A stretch of DNA of 64,000 nt from Mogibacterium neglectum. GTDB taxonomy: Bacteria; Bacillota; Clostridia; Peptostreptococcales; Anaerovoracaceae. The translations under genes and the position numbers were made by a program. The DNA lies in the NCBI RefSeq assembly GCF_030644205.1, contig NZ_CP128647.1, positions 1-64,000 of the forward strand, given 5' to 3'. Under the pieces are notes generated by a model. The model saw nothing but the letters and a program-made list of their open reading frames with translations, had not been told where the DNA came from and made no database searches. The first letter of the stretch is position 1; each line of letters starts with the position of its first letter. Shown here one piece after another: positions 36,017 through 45,292 of the stretch.

Positions 36017-37012
36017 ATGCATTATGAGAGAAAGAGCACATTTAAATATGCCTTGAGCAGAATTGGCGAGATGATGCTCATATTACTCATTCTCTCGATA
36101 ATTGTGTTTGCGCTATCTCGCCTATGTCCCGGAGATCCGTTACGTTCATGGTACGGAGATGGTGTTGACAGAATGAGTGCCGAGCAGAAGGTTGCTGCTC
36201 GTGAAAGCCTTGGAATCGAAAAACCACTTCCTGTTCAGTATGGCATATGGCTTAAAGATCTAGCTCATGGGAATCTAGGGTTATCGTACAAGTATAAGAG
36301 ACCTGTTGCTGAGGTAATTTGTGGAGTGCTTGGAAATACAATAGTATTCGGGTTAATCGCTTACATTATGACCTTCGTCCTGGCTTTTCGTCTCGGAAGG
36401 CTGGCGGCGAAGCGTGAGGGTACAAAGCTAGATAAATTCATTTGCAAGGCAGGTGTCATATCTGGAAACATACCAGTATTCTTTTTATCTCTGATATGCA
36501 TATTGATATTTGCGGTAAATCTCCGTATTTTGCCAACTGGAGGAGCTTACTCGTATGGGGCTGAAAGGGATGTTTTGGATAGAGCCTGGCACCTCGTACT
36601 ACCAGTATTTGTAATCGTTATAGGGCATCTGTGGTATTACTCGTATATGGTGCGAAATCTGCTGCTCGAGGAAATGCGCAAAGAATATGTGCTGCTTCTC
36701 AAGGCAGAGGGAATGCCTCGCACTAAGATAATCAATAAGTACTGCATGAAGAATATCCTACCACCGATGATAACCATCATGGCTATCGCAGTTCCACATC
36801 TCCTTGGTGGGACATATGTCGTAGAGATGGTATTCGGCTATCCAGGTTTAGGACGGCTCAGCTTCGAGAGTGCCCTATACAAGGATTACAATATGCTGAT
36901 GGCGACAACACTTCTCACAGGAAGCGTGGTTGTGATCTCAAATTTTCTTGCACAGATAATAGGTGAGAAAATCGACCCAAGGATGCGTCATGAGGAGGGT
37001 CCGTATGAATAA
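36017..37012 (+). CDS. ABC importer permease, NikB/DppB type
   Basis: The 331-residue inner-membrane permease belongs to the peptide/opine/nickel importer family. It has six membrane segments, the N-terminal LSRLCPGDPLR typical of DppB/NikB, and the ATPase-contact EAA loop around LLKAEGMPRTKI. The next permease begins inside its last codons. The five-part importer with larE and larB behind it points to nickel, but peptide transport cannot be excluded. Confidence 0.88.
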   Translation: MHYERKSTFKYALSRIGEMMLILLILSIIVFALSRLCPGDPLRSWYGDGVDRMSAEQKVAARESLGIEKPLPVQYGIWLKDLAHGNLGLSYKYKRPVAEVICGVLGNTIVFGLIAYIMTFVLAFRLGRLAAKREGTKLDKFICKAGVISGNIPVFFLSLICILIFAVNLRILPTGGAYSYGAERDVLDRAWHLVLPVFVIVIGHLWYYSYMVRNLLLEEMRKEYVLLLKAEGMPRTKIINKYCMKNILPPMITIMAIAVPHLLGGTYVVEMVFGYPGLGRLSFESALYKDYNMLMATTLLTGSVVVISNFLAQIIGEKIDPRMRHEEGPYE

Positions 37013-37823
37013 AGAGCAAAGGCCAAAGATTGCTATAGCTATACTTACGACCAGTGTAGTCCTAAGCGTATTCGCCGGATTTATAGCTCCATATGAACCG
37101 AATTTTATGAATGAAAATGCAATTGGAGCAGCCCCGTCGATGAGCCATATATTTGGTACGGATAATCTGGGAAGGGACTTATTCTCGCTTCTTCTATATG
37201 GCGGAAGAGCAAGCCTAACGATTGGAATCGCAAGTGCCGCAATTGGAACCCTAATCGCAGCAGTATACGGAACAATGAGCGGGATGACCAACAAGCATGT
37301 GGATAGGCTGATGATGAAAGCTACGGATTTGTTCATGAGCATTCCAGGACTATTGCTGATAATTGTTCTTCAAGCTGTCTGGGGAGAGGCTAGCTATCTG
37401 TCATTATCGCTGGTAATAGGGATAACGAGCTGGATGCAGATGTCGAAAATCATCAGGAGCGAGGTAATAAGGCTCAGAAAAAGTGAATTTGTAGTAGCCG
37501 CAGAGATGTACGGAGGTAGCTTCTGGTACATTCTCCGCAGGCATCTGTTTCCGAACTACTTATCATCGATTATGTTCATGGCTGTAAGCAACGTGGGAGC
37601 TGCAATAATAGCAGAATCTACGCTCAGCTTCATGGGACTCGGACTACCGATATCAGAGGTATCATGGGGAAGCCTGATGTCTCTTTCGCAAGATGCACTG
37701 CTATCTGATCAATGGTGGATGATTGTAATCCCAGGGTTGGTCATGGTTAGTGTCTTGGTATCCATAACGGAGATTGGAGAATATATTAGAGGTCGCAACA
37801 CCTCCAAAGGCAGCAACATATAA
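37005..37823 (+). CDS. ABC importer permease, NikC/DppC type
   Basis: This second permease subunit is 272 residues from ATG 37005, which has GAGGAGGG upstream and overlaps the previous gene by 8 bases. The family signature HIFGTDNLGRDLFS is near residue 45, and the EAA loop is at VVAAEMYGGSFW. STLSFMGLGL near the end is also typical of DppC/NikC. Confidence 0.9.
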   Translation: MNKEQRPKIAIAILTTSVVLSVFAGFIAPYEPNFMNENAIGAAPSMSHIFGTDNLGRDLFSLLLYGGRASLTIGIASAAIGTLIAAVYGTMSGMTNKHVDRLMMKATDLFMSIPGLLLIIVLQAVWGEASYLSLSLVIGITSWMQMSKIIRSEVIRLRKSEFVVAAEMYGGSFWYILRRHLFPNYLSSIMFMAVSNVGAAIIAESTLSFMGLGLPISEVSWGSLMSLSQDALLSDQWWMIVIPGLVMVSVLVSITEIGEYIRGRNTSKGSNI

Positions 37824-37899
37824 ACGTAAACACACAAATATATGTGTTGGGTTAGGACTATAGATTAAGAAATTAATTTATTTGAAAGGACACACATTT

Positions 37900-39453
37900 A
37901 TGAAAACTCACTTTAAAAAAATTGCGGTTCTAGCCGTTACTCTAATTATGATAATTTCACTTTCCGCATGTGGCTCGAAGAGCGGAAATGATGCGGATAC
38001 GCTAGTGTACGGAAGTCATGACTACACAGCTATAAATCCTGCGCTCTATGAGCATGGGGAAATCAACTCCTTGATATTCGCTGGACTTACAGCACATGAC
38101 AAGGATAATAAGCTCGTACCTGCGCTCGCAGAGAAGTGGGAGTACGACTCAACTGCTTATACATGGACGTTCCATCTAAGGGATGGACTAAAGTTCCATG
38201 ATGGAAAGGAGATCACTTCATCAGATGTTAAGTTTACTCTCGAGGCAATTCTAGATAATAAGAACAATTCTGAGATTGTCTCAAACTATCAGGACATTAC
38301 AAATATTACTTGCCCAGACAAGAAGACAGTTGTTATTAAGTTGAGTAAAGAAAATGTAGCATTTGCGGACTACATGACTATTGGAATCTTGCCTAAGCAC
38401 CTTCTTAAGGGTAAGAAACTCGCGACTACCGAGTTCAACCAGAAACCAGTCGGAGCAGGTCCATATAAACTAACTAGCTGGGACAAGGGACAGAGTATAA
38501 CCCTCGAGAAGTTTGATGGGTTTTATGCGGGGAAACCTCATATCAAGAAGATTATTTTCAAGATTGTAGAGGATAGTGATGCAAGACTGCTGCAGCTAAA
38601 GTCGGGTGACCTAGATATGGCACAAATTGAGCCTAAGCAGGCGAAGAGTCTCAAGAAGGACAGCAAAGATTTCGACATCTACCGCATGAACACAGCAGAT
38701 TATCGTGCCATTGCGTATAATTACGCTGGTAGCAAGCTGTTTAAGACCTACCCAGAGCTTGCAAATATATTGAGTTATGGAATAGACAGAGAAGCCATCA
38801 TTAAGAGCGCACTGCTCGGAGAGGGGCAGGTGGCATATTCACCAATTCAGAAGAATAAATTTAACAGCAGTAATATCGAAAAGTTCGATTATAACCCAGA
38901 TAAGATGGAGCAGCTATTGCAGCAGGATAGCTGGACCAAGAATAAAAAAGGTATCTACGAGAAGAACGGCACTGAACTTAAGTTCACAATCACTGCGATG
39001 TCAAATGATAAGGTGCGAGTGGATATGGCTAAGATGTGCAGTGAACAGCTCAAGGCACACGGAATATCGGTAAAGGCCGAGGCTAGAAAAGAGCTCGACT
39101 GGGAGAATCAGGATGCTACAATAATCGGATGGGGAAGCCCATTTGACGCAGATGATCATACGTACAAGATATTTACATCGGAAGCTGGGGATAACTATAC
39201 AGGATATGCAAATCCAGCAGTTGACGAAGCTCTAGCAAAGGCTAGAGCGACAACTAATGAGTCGGAGAGACAGAGATATTACTCAGAGTTTCTTTCAGCT
39301 ATGACTAAGCAGATGCCTTACACGTTCATCGCATACATAGATGCTGACTATGCGGTTAAGAAGAATATCAAAGGCATAACAAAGGACACAATGTTAGGGC
39401 ACCACGGAGTTGGAATCTTCTGGAATGTAGCGGAGTGGAAATTGGAGAAATAA
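37900..39453 (+). CDS. ABC importer substrate-binding lipoprotein, family 5 (NikA/DppA-like)
   Basis: The 517-residue extracytoplasmic receptor has a lipoprotein signal peptide with lipobox LSACG near residue 26. The family 5 signature follows (WEYDSTAYTWTFHLRDGLKFHDG). ATG 37900 is preferred because GAAAGGA lies upstream and the signal peptide is then compact. It lies 76 bases after the permeases and 6 before the ATPase gene. Ligand specificity (nickel chelate or peptide) is inferred only from larE/larB next door. Confidence 0.88.
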   Translation: MKTHFKKIAVLAVTLIMIISLSACGSKSGNDADTLVYGSHDYTAINPALYEHGEINSLIFAGLTAHDKDNKLVPALAEKWEYDSTAYTWTFHLRDGLKFHDGKEITSSDVKFTLEAILDNKNNSEIVSNYQDITNITCPDKKTVVIKLSKENVAFADYMTIGILPKHLLKGKKLATTEFNQKPVGAGPYKLTSWDKGQSITLEKFDGFYAGKPHIKKIIFKIVEDSDARLLQLKSGDLDMAQIEPKQAKSLKKDSKDFDIYRMNTADYRAIAYNYAGSKLFKTYPELANILSYGIDREAIIKSALLGEGQVAYSPIQKNKFNSSNIEKFDYNPDKMEQLLQQDSWTKNKKGIYEKNGTELKFTITAMSNDKVRVDMAKMCSEQLKAHGISVKAEARKELDWENQDATIIGWGSPFDADDHTYKIFTSEAGDNYTGYANPAVDEALAKARATTNESERQRYYSEFLSAMTKQMPYTFIAYIDADYAVKKNIKGITKDTMLGHHGVGIFWNVAEWKLEK

Positions 39454-39459
39454 AATTTT

Positions 39460-41022
39460 ATGACAGAGAATAGAAGCGATGCAGAACTTCTTAATATTGA
39501 GGATTTCAGAATGTGCTTCGACGGGAAACAGGGCATAGTTCATGCCGTTCAGGGTGTTTCGCTTACAGTGAAGTCAGGAGAGATTATGGCAATTGTTGGC
39601 GAGTCAGGTTCGGGCAAGACGGCGCTCTGTTTTTCGATTCTCATGCTGCACAGACATCACGCAAGACATCTATCGGGAAGCATATGTCTATCCGGGAAAG
39701 ATGTAACTAAGATGGGAGAACAGGAACTCGAGCAAATGAGAGGTAAAGCGGCTTCGATAGTGTTTCAGGATCCGCTGAATTCACTAGATCCTGTAAGAAC
39801 TATTGGGGAGCAGATTACTACCCCTATGAAGCTACACGAGGCTCATGGGCAGGCGAACGCGAAGCAAGCTTATGAGAAGCGAGCAGTTGAGCTTCTATGC
39901 GAGATGGGAATAGTGGATGCTGAAAAATATCTCACATGCTATCCACACCAGCTATCTGGTGGTCAGAGACAGAGAGTGGCTATTGCGATCACACTGGCGT
40001 GCGACCCTGCGCTCATCATTGCTGACGAACCGACTACAGCGCTTGACTCTAAAAATCAAAAACAGATAATATCAGTGCTGAAGAGGCTTGCCACAGAGAG
40101 GAATAAGGGCATACTTTTTATCACTCATAATCTAGGATTAGCGCGCGGACTAGCGACTAAAATCGCAGTTATGAAGGATGGAAGGTTTGTCGAAGCTGGA
40201 TCAGCTGAAGAGGTCTTTGAAAATCCTCAGCATGATTACACCAAAACACTAGTCAGGTATTCCCGATATGGGCAAAAGGAAAGCCATTATCATGGTAGCT
40301 TTGGGCAGGTGGTAGCTAATCGAGATTGGAATCTAGCTTCAATGAAAATGACCACTCAAGTGGAGTCAACTGAAAAAATGATGAGTGCCAAAGATATAGA
40401 TATGGTCTATAGAACCGATAAGCACGGATATAAGAATGTGCTCTCAGGATATTCGCTAGAAGTCCTAAAGGGTGAGATTCTTGGGCTCGTAGGACAATCA
40501 GGCTGTGGAAAATCCACTTTGGCGAGAATCATCATGGGATTCACTAAACCTACTGGCGGAAGTATAGAATGGGGCAGATGCGGGAGTAGAGATAGGCGTG
40601 AGGTTCGCACGCAGATGATATTTCAAGACTCTGCATCGTCATTTAATCCACGCATGACTATAGGGGAAATAATCGCTGAACCACTTGTGATTGCTCGCTC
40701 TAGAAACAGAGAAGAGAGGCTGATGAAAGTCAGAGACGTTATGAGACAAGTACATCTGGACGAGCAGCTAATTAATAGATATCCATATGATGTGTCTGGA
40801 GGACAGCGCCAGAGAGCTGCAATTGCTAGAGCACTTATCAAAGAGCCTGAATTTATAATAGCTGACGAACCACTATCGTCGCTCGATGTGCCAACGCAGG
40901 CCGAAATAGTTCATTTGCTAAGAGAATTACATGAAGAAAGACAGCTGACGATGATTCTTATATCGCATGACATACCCATGGTTGAGCACGTGTGCGATAG
41001 AATCGTTAACATGGACGAATAG
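39460..41022 (+). CDS. fused double-ATPase subunit of the importer (NikD-NikE / DppD-DppF type)
   Basis: Two complete ABC ATPase domains in one 520-residue chain. The first has Walker A GESGSGKTA, signature LSGGQRQRV and Walker B LIIADEPTTALD. The second (from about residue 310) has Walker A GQSGCGKST, signature VSGGQRQRA and Walker B FIIADEPLSSLD. In most Clostridia these are two genes; fusion ensures equal amounts, as in GsiA. The second domain ends soon after the switch histidine (LISHD), lacking the usual C-terminal metal/oligopeptide extension. Confidence 0.9.
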   Translation: MTENRSDAELLNIEDFRMCFDGKQGIVHAVQGVSLTVKSGEIMAIVGESGSGKTALCFSILMLHRHHARHLSGSICLSGKDVTKMGEQELEQMRGKAASIVFQDPLNSLDPVRTIGEQITTPMKLHEAHGQANAKQAYEKRAVELLCEMGIVDAEKYLTCYPHQLSGGQRQRVAIAITLACDPALIIADEPTTALDSKNQKQIISVLKRLATERNKGILFITHNLGLARGLATKIAVMKDGRFVEAGSAEEVFENPQHDYTKTLVRYSRYGQKESHYHGSFGQVVANRDWNLASMKMTTQVESTEKMMSAKDIDMVYRTDKHGYKNVLSGYSLEVLKGEILGLVGQSGCGKSTLARIIMGFTKPTGGSIEWGRCGSRDRREVRTQMIFQDSASSFNPRMTIGEIIAEPLVIARSRNREERLMKVRDVMRQVHLDEQLINRYPYDVSGGQRQRAAIARALIKEPEFIIADEPLSSLDVPTQAEIVHLLRELHEERQLTMILISHDIPMVEHVCDRIVNMDE

Positions 41023-41060
41023 AGTTAAATAAGAGTTAAACATCAGAAAAGGGGTAAACT

Positions 41061-41873
41061 ATGGGGATATCCGTGTCTGAGAGACAGAAAGAAGAACATC
41101 TAAAGGAATATATAAAAACTCTCGGCAGCTTAGCCGTCGCTTTCTCGGGGGGAGTTGATTCCACATATCTCGCCAAGGTTGCGCATGATGTGCTAGGAGA
41201 CAAGATGATTGCTGTTACAGCGCAGTCAGGCTCTTTCCCTAAGAGGGAGACCGGCGAAGCTGTCAATTTCTGCAAGGAGCAAGGCATCAGGCAGATTATG
41301 GTGCAGACAAATGAGCTTGAGATTGAAGGCTTCAAGGAGAATCCACCAGATAGATGCTATATATGCAAGACAGGCATCTTCACACAGCTAAAGGAGCAGG
41401 CTGCCGAACTTGGAATAAAGTACGTAGCTGATGGTTCAAACGTAGATGACCTAGGTGATTACAGACCTGGACTACAAGCGCTCAAGGAGCTAGATGTGAA
41501 GAGTCCGCTTAGAGAAGCGGGTATGACCAAGCAGGATATCAGAAACCTATCGCATGAGCATGGTCTCTGGACGTGGAACAAGCCATCTGCAGCATGTCTA
41601 GCATCGAGGTTTGCATACGGCGAGACGATTACACGTGAGAAGCTAGGCATGGTTGAGAGAGCAGAACGAATTATCAATGATTATGGTTTCATTCAAATGC
41701 GTGTTCGCATGCATGGTGAAAACTTAGCGCGCATAGAGGTTACACCAGATGAGTTAACTAGGCTTCTTTCTCTCAGAGAGGAAGTTGTAGCAAAGTTTAA
41801 TGAAATAGGGTTTACCTATGTGACTATGGACCTACTCGGCTATAGAGTGGGCAGTATGAACGAGGTGCTGTAA
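41061..41873 (+). CDS. larE: nickel-pincer cofactor sulfurtransferase LarE
   Basis: LarE adds sulfur to the pyridinium carboxylate precursor of the nickel-pincer nucleotide used by lactate racemase-type enzymes. The PP-loop AFSGGVDSTYL is near residue 32. PDRCYICK and the conserved cysteine Cys179 in PSAACLASR, at the place of the sacrificial cysteine of Lactobacillus LarE, are present. The length of 270 residues is normal. It follows the ABC importer by 38 bases. Confidence 0.92.
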   Translation: MGISVSERQKEEHLKEYIKTLGSLAVAFSGGVDSTYLAKVAHDVLGDKMIAVTAQSGSFPKRETGEAVNFCKEQGIRQIMVQTNELEIEGFKENPPDRCYICKTGIFTQLKEQAAELGIKYVADGSNVDDLGDYRPGLQALKELDVKSPLREAGMTKQDIRNLSHEHGLWTWNKPSAACLASRFAYGETITREKLGMVERAERIINDYGFIQMRVRMHGENLARIEVTPDELTRLLSLREEVVAKFNEIGFTYVTMDLLGYRVGSMNEVL

Positions 41874-41994
41874 AGAGCTCAAGATATATGACATTGACAG
41901 AGATATAGGCAATTATCATGTGGAATCTACGAAGCATGACAATCACCACTAATAATCCTCGGCATAGTATGAAAAAAGTGGCAGGTATAGATAG

Positions 41995-42756
41995 ATGAAA
42001 ATAGCAGAGATTTTAGATAAATATAAGGCTGGCGAGCTAGATATGGCTAAAGCTGAAATGCTAATAAAAAACAACAGTTATGATGAAATGGGCTTTGCAA
42101 AGCTAGATATTCAGCGTGAGCAGAGATCTGGCTTTCCAGAGGTAATCTTCTGCGCTGGTAAGCCAGATGATTACCTCGTTTCGATATATAAGAAGATGGT
42201 CGCAAATGACGGCTGTGCCTTTGGGACTCGTGCGAGTCAGGAGCAGGCGGCGCTCGTTCAAGCTGCTATTCCGGGAGCTGTATATGATCCTGTCTCGCGG
42301 ATTTTGAAGGTGGAGCCTGCTAGCGGTTACAAGAGGACTGGCGCTGGCGGTGTTGTTGCCGTCTGCAGCGCGGGTACTGCCGATATTCCGGTTGCGGAGG
42401 AGGCTGCGCAGACTGCAGAATATTTTGGTGCTGAGGTACTTCGCGTATACGACATAGGTGTGAGCGGAATTCACAGGCTTCTGTCCAAAGTAGATATTAT
42501 ACGAAGTGCTGACGCTGTTATCGCAGTTGCGGGTATGGAAGGTGCGCTACCGACAGTAATCGGCGGCCTTGTGAGAAATCCCGTAATTGCAGTACCTACA
42601 TCTGTTGGGTACGGCGCGAATTTTCACGGACTATCCGCCCTTATCACAATGATAAACTCCTGTGCAAACGGCATATCCGTAGTTAACATAGATAATGGAT
42701 ATGGGGCAGGATATATTGCGACGCAGATAGGTAGATTGGCGGCTACAGGAAGATAG
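41995..42756 (+). CDS. larB: nickel-pincer cofactor carboxylase LarB
   Basis: LarB carboxylates and hydrolyses nicotinic acid adenine dinucleotide as the first step of the nickel-pincer nucleotide pathway. The C-terminal AIR-carboxylase-like domain has AVCSAGTADIPVAEEA and AGMEGALPTVIGGLV. The N-terminus has the family pattern ILDKYKAGELDMAKAEM. The length of 253 residues is typical. LarC and LarA are not in the window. Confidence 0.93.
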   Translation: MKIAEILDKYKAGELDMAKAEMLIKNNSYDEMGFAKLDIQREQRSGFPEVIFCAGKPDDYLVSIYKKMVANDGCAFGTRASQEQAALVQAAIPGAVYDPVSRILKVEPASGYKRTGAGGVVAVCSAGTADIPVAEEAAQTAEYFGAEVLRVYDIGVSGIHRLLSKVDIIRSADAVIAVAGMEGALPTVIGGLVRNPVIAVPTSVGYGANFHGLSALITMINSCANGISVVNIDNGYGAGYIATQIGRLAATGR

Positions 42757-42816
42757 CTCGAAGCAACTAAATATTCGTAATATTTGCATTAGTGATATTG
42801 CAATATGAATTTATGA

Positions 42817-42960
42817 TATATAGATGCAGACGAAGTCACAAACGCTGCTACAATATATGGCGCTTCGGATGCCGGAATAGCACAGCGAGGCGAATTGGTT
42901 TTTGAAGAGGTACAAGGAAATAGCGTAGAAACCTTGAATTTCTACGATAAATCAGTATAA
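42817..42960 (+). pseudogene. short open frame without start, possible gene remnant
   Basis: Upstream of the rpsF leader a 47-codon frame without ATG reads like protein (DADEVTNAATIYGASDAG, then GELVFEEVQGNSVETLNF) and ends at 42958. The rest of the gap 42757-43033 is otherwise non-coding. It may be the tail of a deleted gene or coincidence. No family recognised. Confidence 0.3.
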
Positions 42961-42970
42961 TTAAACGGTA

Positions 42971-43016
42971 TGGCTTGAATACGCAAGCCAAATCCTGCAC
43001 CGAAAGGTGCCGTAGG
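42971..43016 (+). promoter_or_regulatory. probable S6:S18-binding leader of rpsF-ssb-rpsR
   Basis: Two hairpins precede rpsF. The first is TGGCTTG/CAAGCCA (42971-42990). The second is CCT-GCACC-GAAA-GGTGC-CGT-AGG (42994-43016), in which the stem is interrupted on the 3' side only, giving a CCG-containing bulge beside a tetraloop hairpin. That is the form described for the RNA bound by the S6:S18 complex to repress its own operon. The AGGAGG ribosome site follows immediately, at 43021-43026. Confidence 0.6.
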
Positions 43017-43033
43017 CCATAGGAGGTGAAAAT

Positions 43034-43321
43034 ATGAGAGATTACGAAGTAATGTTCATTCTTGACCCAACTCTAGATGAGGAAGTGAAGAACTCCACAA
43101 TCGAGAACGTTAAGAACATCATCAATGAAGATGGTGAGGCTGGCGAAGCTGATGTATGGGGCAACAAGAAGCTTGCTTATCAGATTAACAAGAAGAAAGA
43201 GGGATTCTACGTAGTTGTTCCTTTCAAGGCTAGCACTGAGCTACCTAAGGAGCTTGACAGAAGACTCAAGATTTCTGATGCGGTTATGAGACACATTATT
43301 GTTTGCCAGGACGAGAACTAA
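43034..43321 (+). CDS. rpsF: 30S ribosomal protein S6
   Basis: S6 pairs with S18 on the platform of the small subunit. The 95-residue protein begins MRDYEVMFILDPTLDEE and has the usual KKLAYQINKKKEGFY. It is the first gene of rpsF-ssb-rpsR and has a strong AGGAGGTG site 7 bases before the start. The leader upstream probably gives feedback control. Confidence 0.97.
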   Translation: MRDYEVMFILDPTLDEEVKNSTIENVKNIINEDGEAGEADVWGNKKLAYQINKKKEGFYVVVPFKASTELPKELDRRLKISDAVMRHIIVCQDEN

Positions 43322-43336
43322 GTCAGGAGGTAAGCG

Positions 43337-43786
43337 ATGAACAGTGTAATACTGATTGGAAGATTGACCAGAGACCCGGAGCTTACTTACACACCTAACA
43401 ACCAGACAGCTGTTACGCATTTTAGCATCGCAGTTGATAGACCTGGAATACAGGGGCGTGATAGACAGGCTGATTTTATCAGAATCACTGTTTTCGGCAA
43501 GCAGGCTGAGAACTGTGATAGATATCTGAGCAAGGGTCGTCAGGTAGCAATCAACGGTAGAATTCAGACGGGAAGCTACAAGAACAGAGAAGGACAGACT
43601 GTATACACTACAGACGTAATCGCTAACAACGTCGAGTTCCTCGGCGGTGGTAACGGCGGAAACGATTCTGGATATAGTCGCAGATCCGAGAGTGAGCCTA
43701 GTGCATTTAACGATAACTTTAGCTCGCCGATGGAGCCTTCGATGCCTGATTCATTTGAGGCAACTGAAGAGGATATCCCGTTCTAA
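43337..43786 (+). CDS. ssb: single-stranded DNA-binding protein
   Basis: The 149-residue protein has an OB-fold starting MNSVILIGRLTRDPEL, a Gly/Ser-rich linker, and the acidic tail EEDIPF that recruits partner proteins. It lies between rpsF and rpsR as in most Bacillota, 15 bases after rpsF with AGGAGG upstream. Confidence 0.97.
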   Translation: MNSVILIGRLTRDPELTYTPNNQTAVTHFSIAVDRPGIQGRDRQADFIRITVFGKQAENCDRYLSKGRQVAINGRIQTGSYKNREGQTVYTTDVIANNVEFLGGGNGGNDSGYSRRSESEPSAFNDNFSSPMEPSMPDSFEATEEDIPF

Positions 43787-43813
43787 ACATCTTGAGAAAG
43801 GAGCACAAGTCTA

Positions 43814-44056
43814 ATGGAGAACAATAAGAGACGCGGTGGCATGAGAAGAAGAAAAGTATGCCAGTTCTGCGCAGATAAGGAAAAGAAAATCGATTACAAA
43901 GATGTAGAGACTCTAAAGAAGTACACTACAGAGAGAGGTAAGATTCTTCCTAGAAGAGTTACTGGTACATGCGCTATGCACCAGAGAGCAGTTACATCTG
44001 CTATTAAGAGAGCTCGTGTGGTAGCTCTAATGCCTTTCGATTCTGAGATCGAATAA
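43814..44056 (+). CDS. rpsR: 30S ribosomal protein S18
   Basis: The 80-residue protein has a basic N-terminus, the [15 protein letters not shown] start of the family, and [22 protein letters not shown]. The CxxC plus a further Cys may bind zinc in this lineage. It is the last gene of the operon, followed by a strong terminator. Confidence 0.97.
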   Translation: MENNKRRGGMRRRKVCQFCADKEKKIDYKDVETLKKYTTERGKILPRRVTGTCAMHQRAVTSAIKRARVVALMPFDSEIE

Positions 44057-44064
44057 TAATGAAA

Positions 44065-44094
44065 GAAAACCCCGCTCGTATGAGTGGGGTTTTC
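44065..44094 (+). terminator. rho-independent terminator after rpsR
   Basis: A 13-base stem GAAAACCCCGCTC/GAGTGGGGTTTTC with a 4-base loop ends in TTTTC. Confidence 0.9.
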
Positions 44095-44207
44095 TATAGA
44101 AGATATTTTACCTTAATGATGATAGACTAAATCGAATAAGGAATCTGTTAGTAGGTTGATATAAGCCCATATATAACATAGCTTATATTTAAGCAAGGAG
44201 GATTATC

Positions 44208-44591
44208 ATGTGTGAATTAGAACTAGAAGATCAATTACGATTATTAAAAGATGGATTAACTGAATTAGCAATAGAAATTGGCGATACACAAATATCCCCC
44301 AAATCTCTCAGTTTGCTATGCTTAGATTTTGAAGTCCCTGTTGATATAAGAGATTCTTGGATATTAGAATTTCGAAAATTATCCGATATAGAGTATGAGA
44401 AGTACTCGAGCAAAGAAATAATTTCGATATTTCGTAATAAAATGCAGGAGGCGTTCAGGCCTGCAAAAGAGTTTAGTGATTTAATAGTCTTTTCATTTAT
44501 AAGAGTCATATCAAAGCATTTAGTTGAAGAACTATATCCTTTATCTTGTTTATTGGAGATAGAGTTTTCTTTAACAGCAGATTTAAATTAA
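44208..44591 (+). CDS. hypothetical acidic protein
   Basis: The 127-residue, mainly helical, acidic protein has no signal peptide or membrane segment. It has a strong AAGGAGG site 7 bases before the ATG and its own terminator just after the stop, so it is very likely a real, singly transcribed gene. No family is recognised. Segments such as FEVPVDIRDSW and LIVFSFIRVISKHL give no functional hint. Confidence 0.65.
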   Translation: MCELELEDQLRLLKDGLTELAIEIGDTQISPKSLSLLCLDFEVPVDIRDSWILEFRKLSDIEYEKYSSKEIISIFRNKMQEAFRPAKEFSDLIVFSFIRVISKHLVEELYPLSCLLEIEFSLTADLN

Positions 44592-44594
44592 AAT

Positions 44595-44632
44595 AAAATC
44601 CTCCATACTGATATCCAGTAAAGAGGATTTTA
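44595..44632 (+). terminator. terminator after the hypothetical gene
   Basis: The stem AAAATCCTC/GAGGATTTT encloses a second small stem (CTG/CAG). It also faces the cupin gene on the other strand and may stop both. Confidence 0.7.
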
Positions 44633-44715
44633 TAAACATATGTAATTTTGTATTACCACTATCAATAGTTAGTGTGTACTGAATCAAGGGATTCCTGGTA
44701 AGTCCTATTAGGGCT

Positions 44716-45048
44716 CTAGAATACCACCACGAGTAGCATCTTGAAACGCTCCTGACCGTATACCGCATGTGGATGACCAGCAGGCATTACAATCGATTCT
44801 CCTTCATGAAGCTCGTGAGGAATTCCGTCAATAGTGAGGCGGCCTACTCCGTCAAGACAAGTTACAAATGCATCTCCGCCGGATTCGTGTGTGCTGATTT
44901 CTTCGTCTTTATCAAAAGCGAATAACGTTACACTAACAGCATCGTTCTGTGCGAGCGTCTTGCTTACCACCTGACCATCCTGATAATTAACTTCGTTCTT
45001 AAGTGTTAAAACTTCAGACTTGGATATGTTTTTCATAGGCTCTTTCAT
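44716..45048 (-). CDS. small cupin-domain protein
   Basis: The 110-residue single-domain cupin has a metal-binding pattern partly visible as STHESGGDAF with a later PAGHPHAV. Only some of the usual histidines are present, so enzymatic activity is uncertain; many such proteins are sensors or sugar-binding regulators. ATG 45048 has AGGAGG 7 bases upstream. It stands alone, divergent from fchA. Confidence 0.8.
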   Translation of the reverse strand: MKEPMKNISKSEVLTLKNEVNYQDGQVVSKTLAQNDAVSVTLFAFDKDEEISTHESGGDAFVTCLDGVGRLTIDGIPHELHEGESIVMPAGHPHAVYGQERFKMLLVVVF

Positions 45049-45292
45049 TTTGTTACCTCCTATATGTAAATTTCTTTTATGCAATGGTGCGAATTACTCC
45101 GCCTAAATTGATTATATCCATCTAACCTGCAAATATTCGTAACATTCGTTACGCGACATATAAAAATTTTACTTGCTCATTGTGTATTTATTCGTACAAA
45201 TTTATAATAGAAATATGTAAAAGTCTATGGATAAGAGCTTTATAGATATTTAAGATTCGAATCATGATATATTGATGAATACGGAGGGCAAT

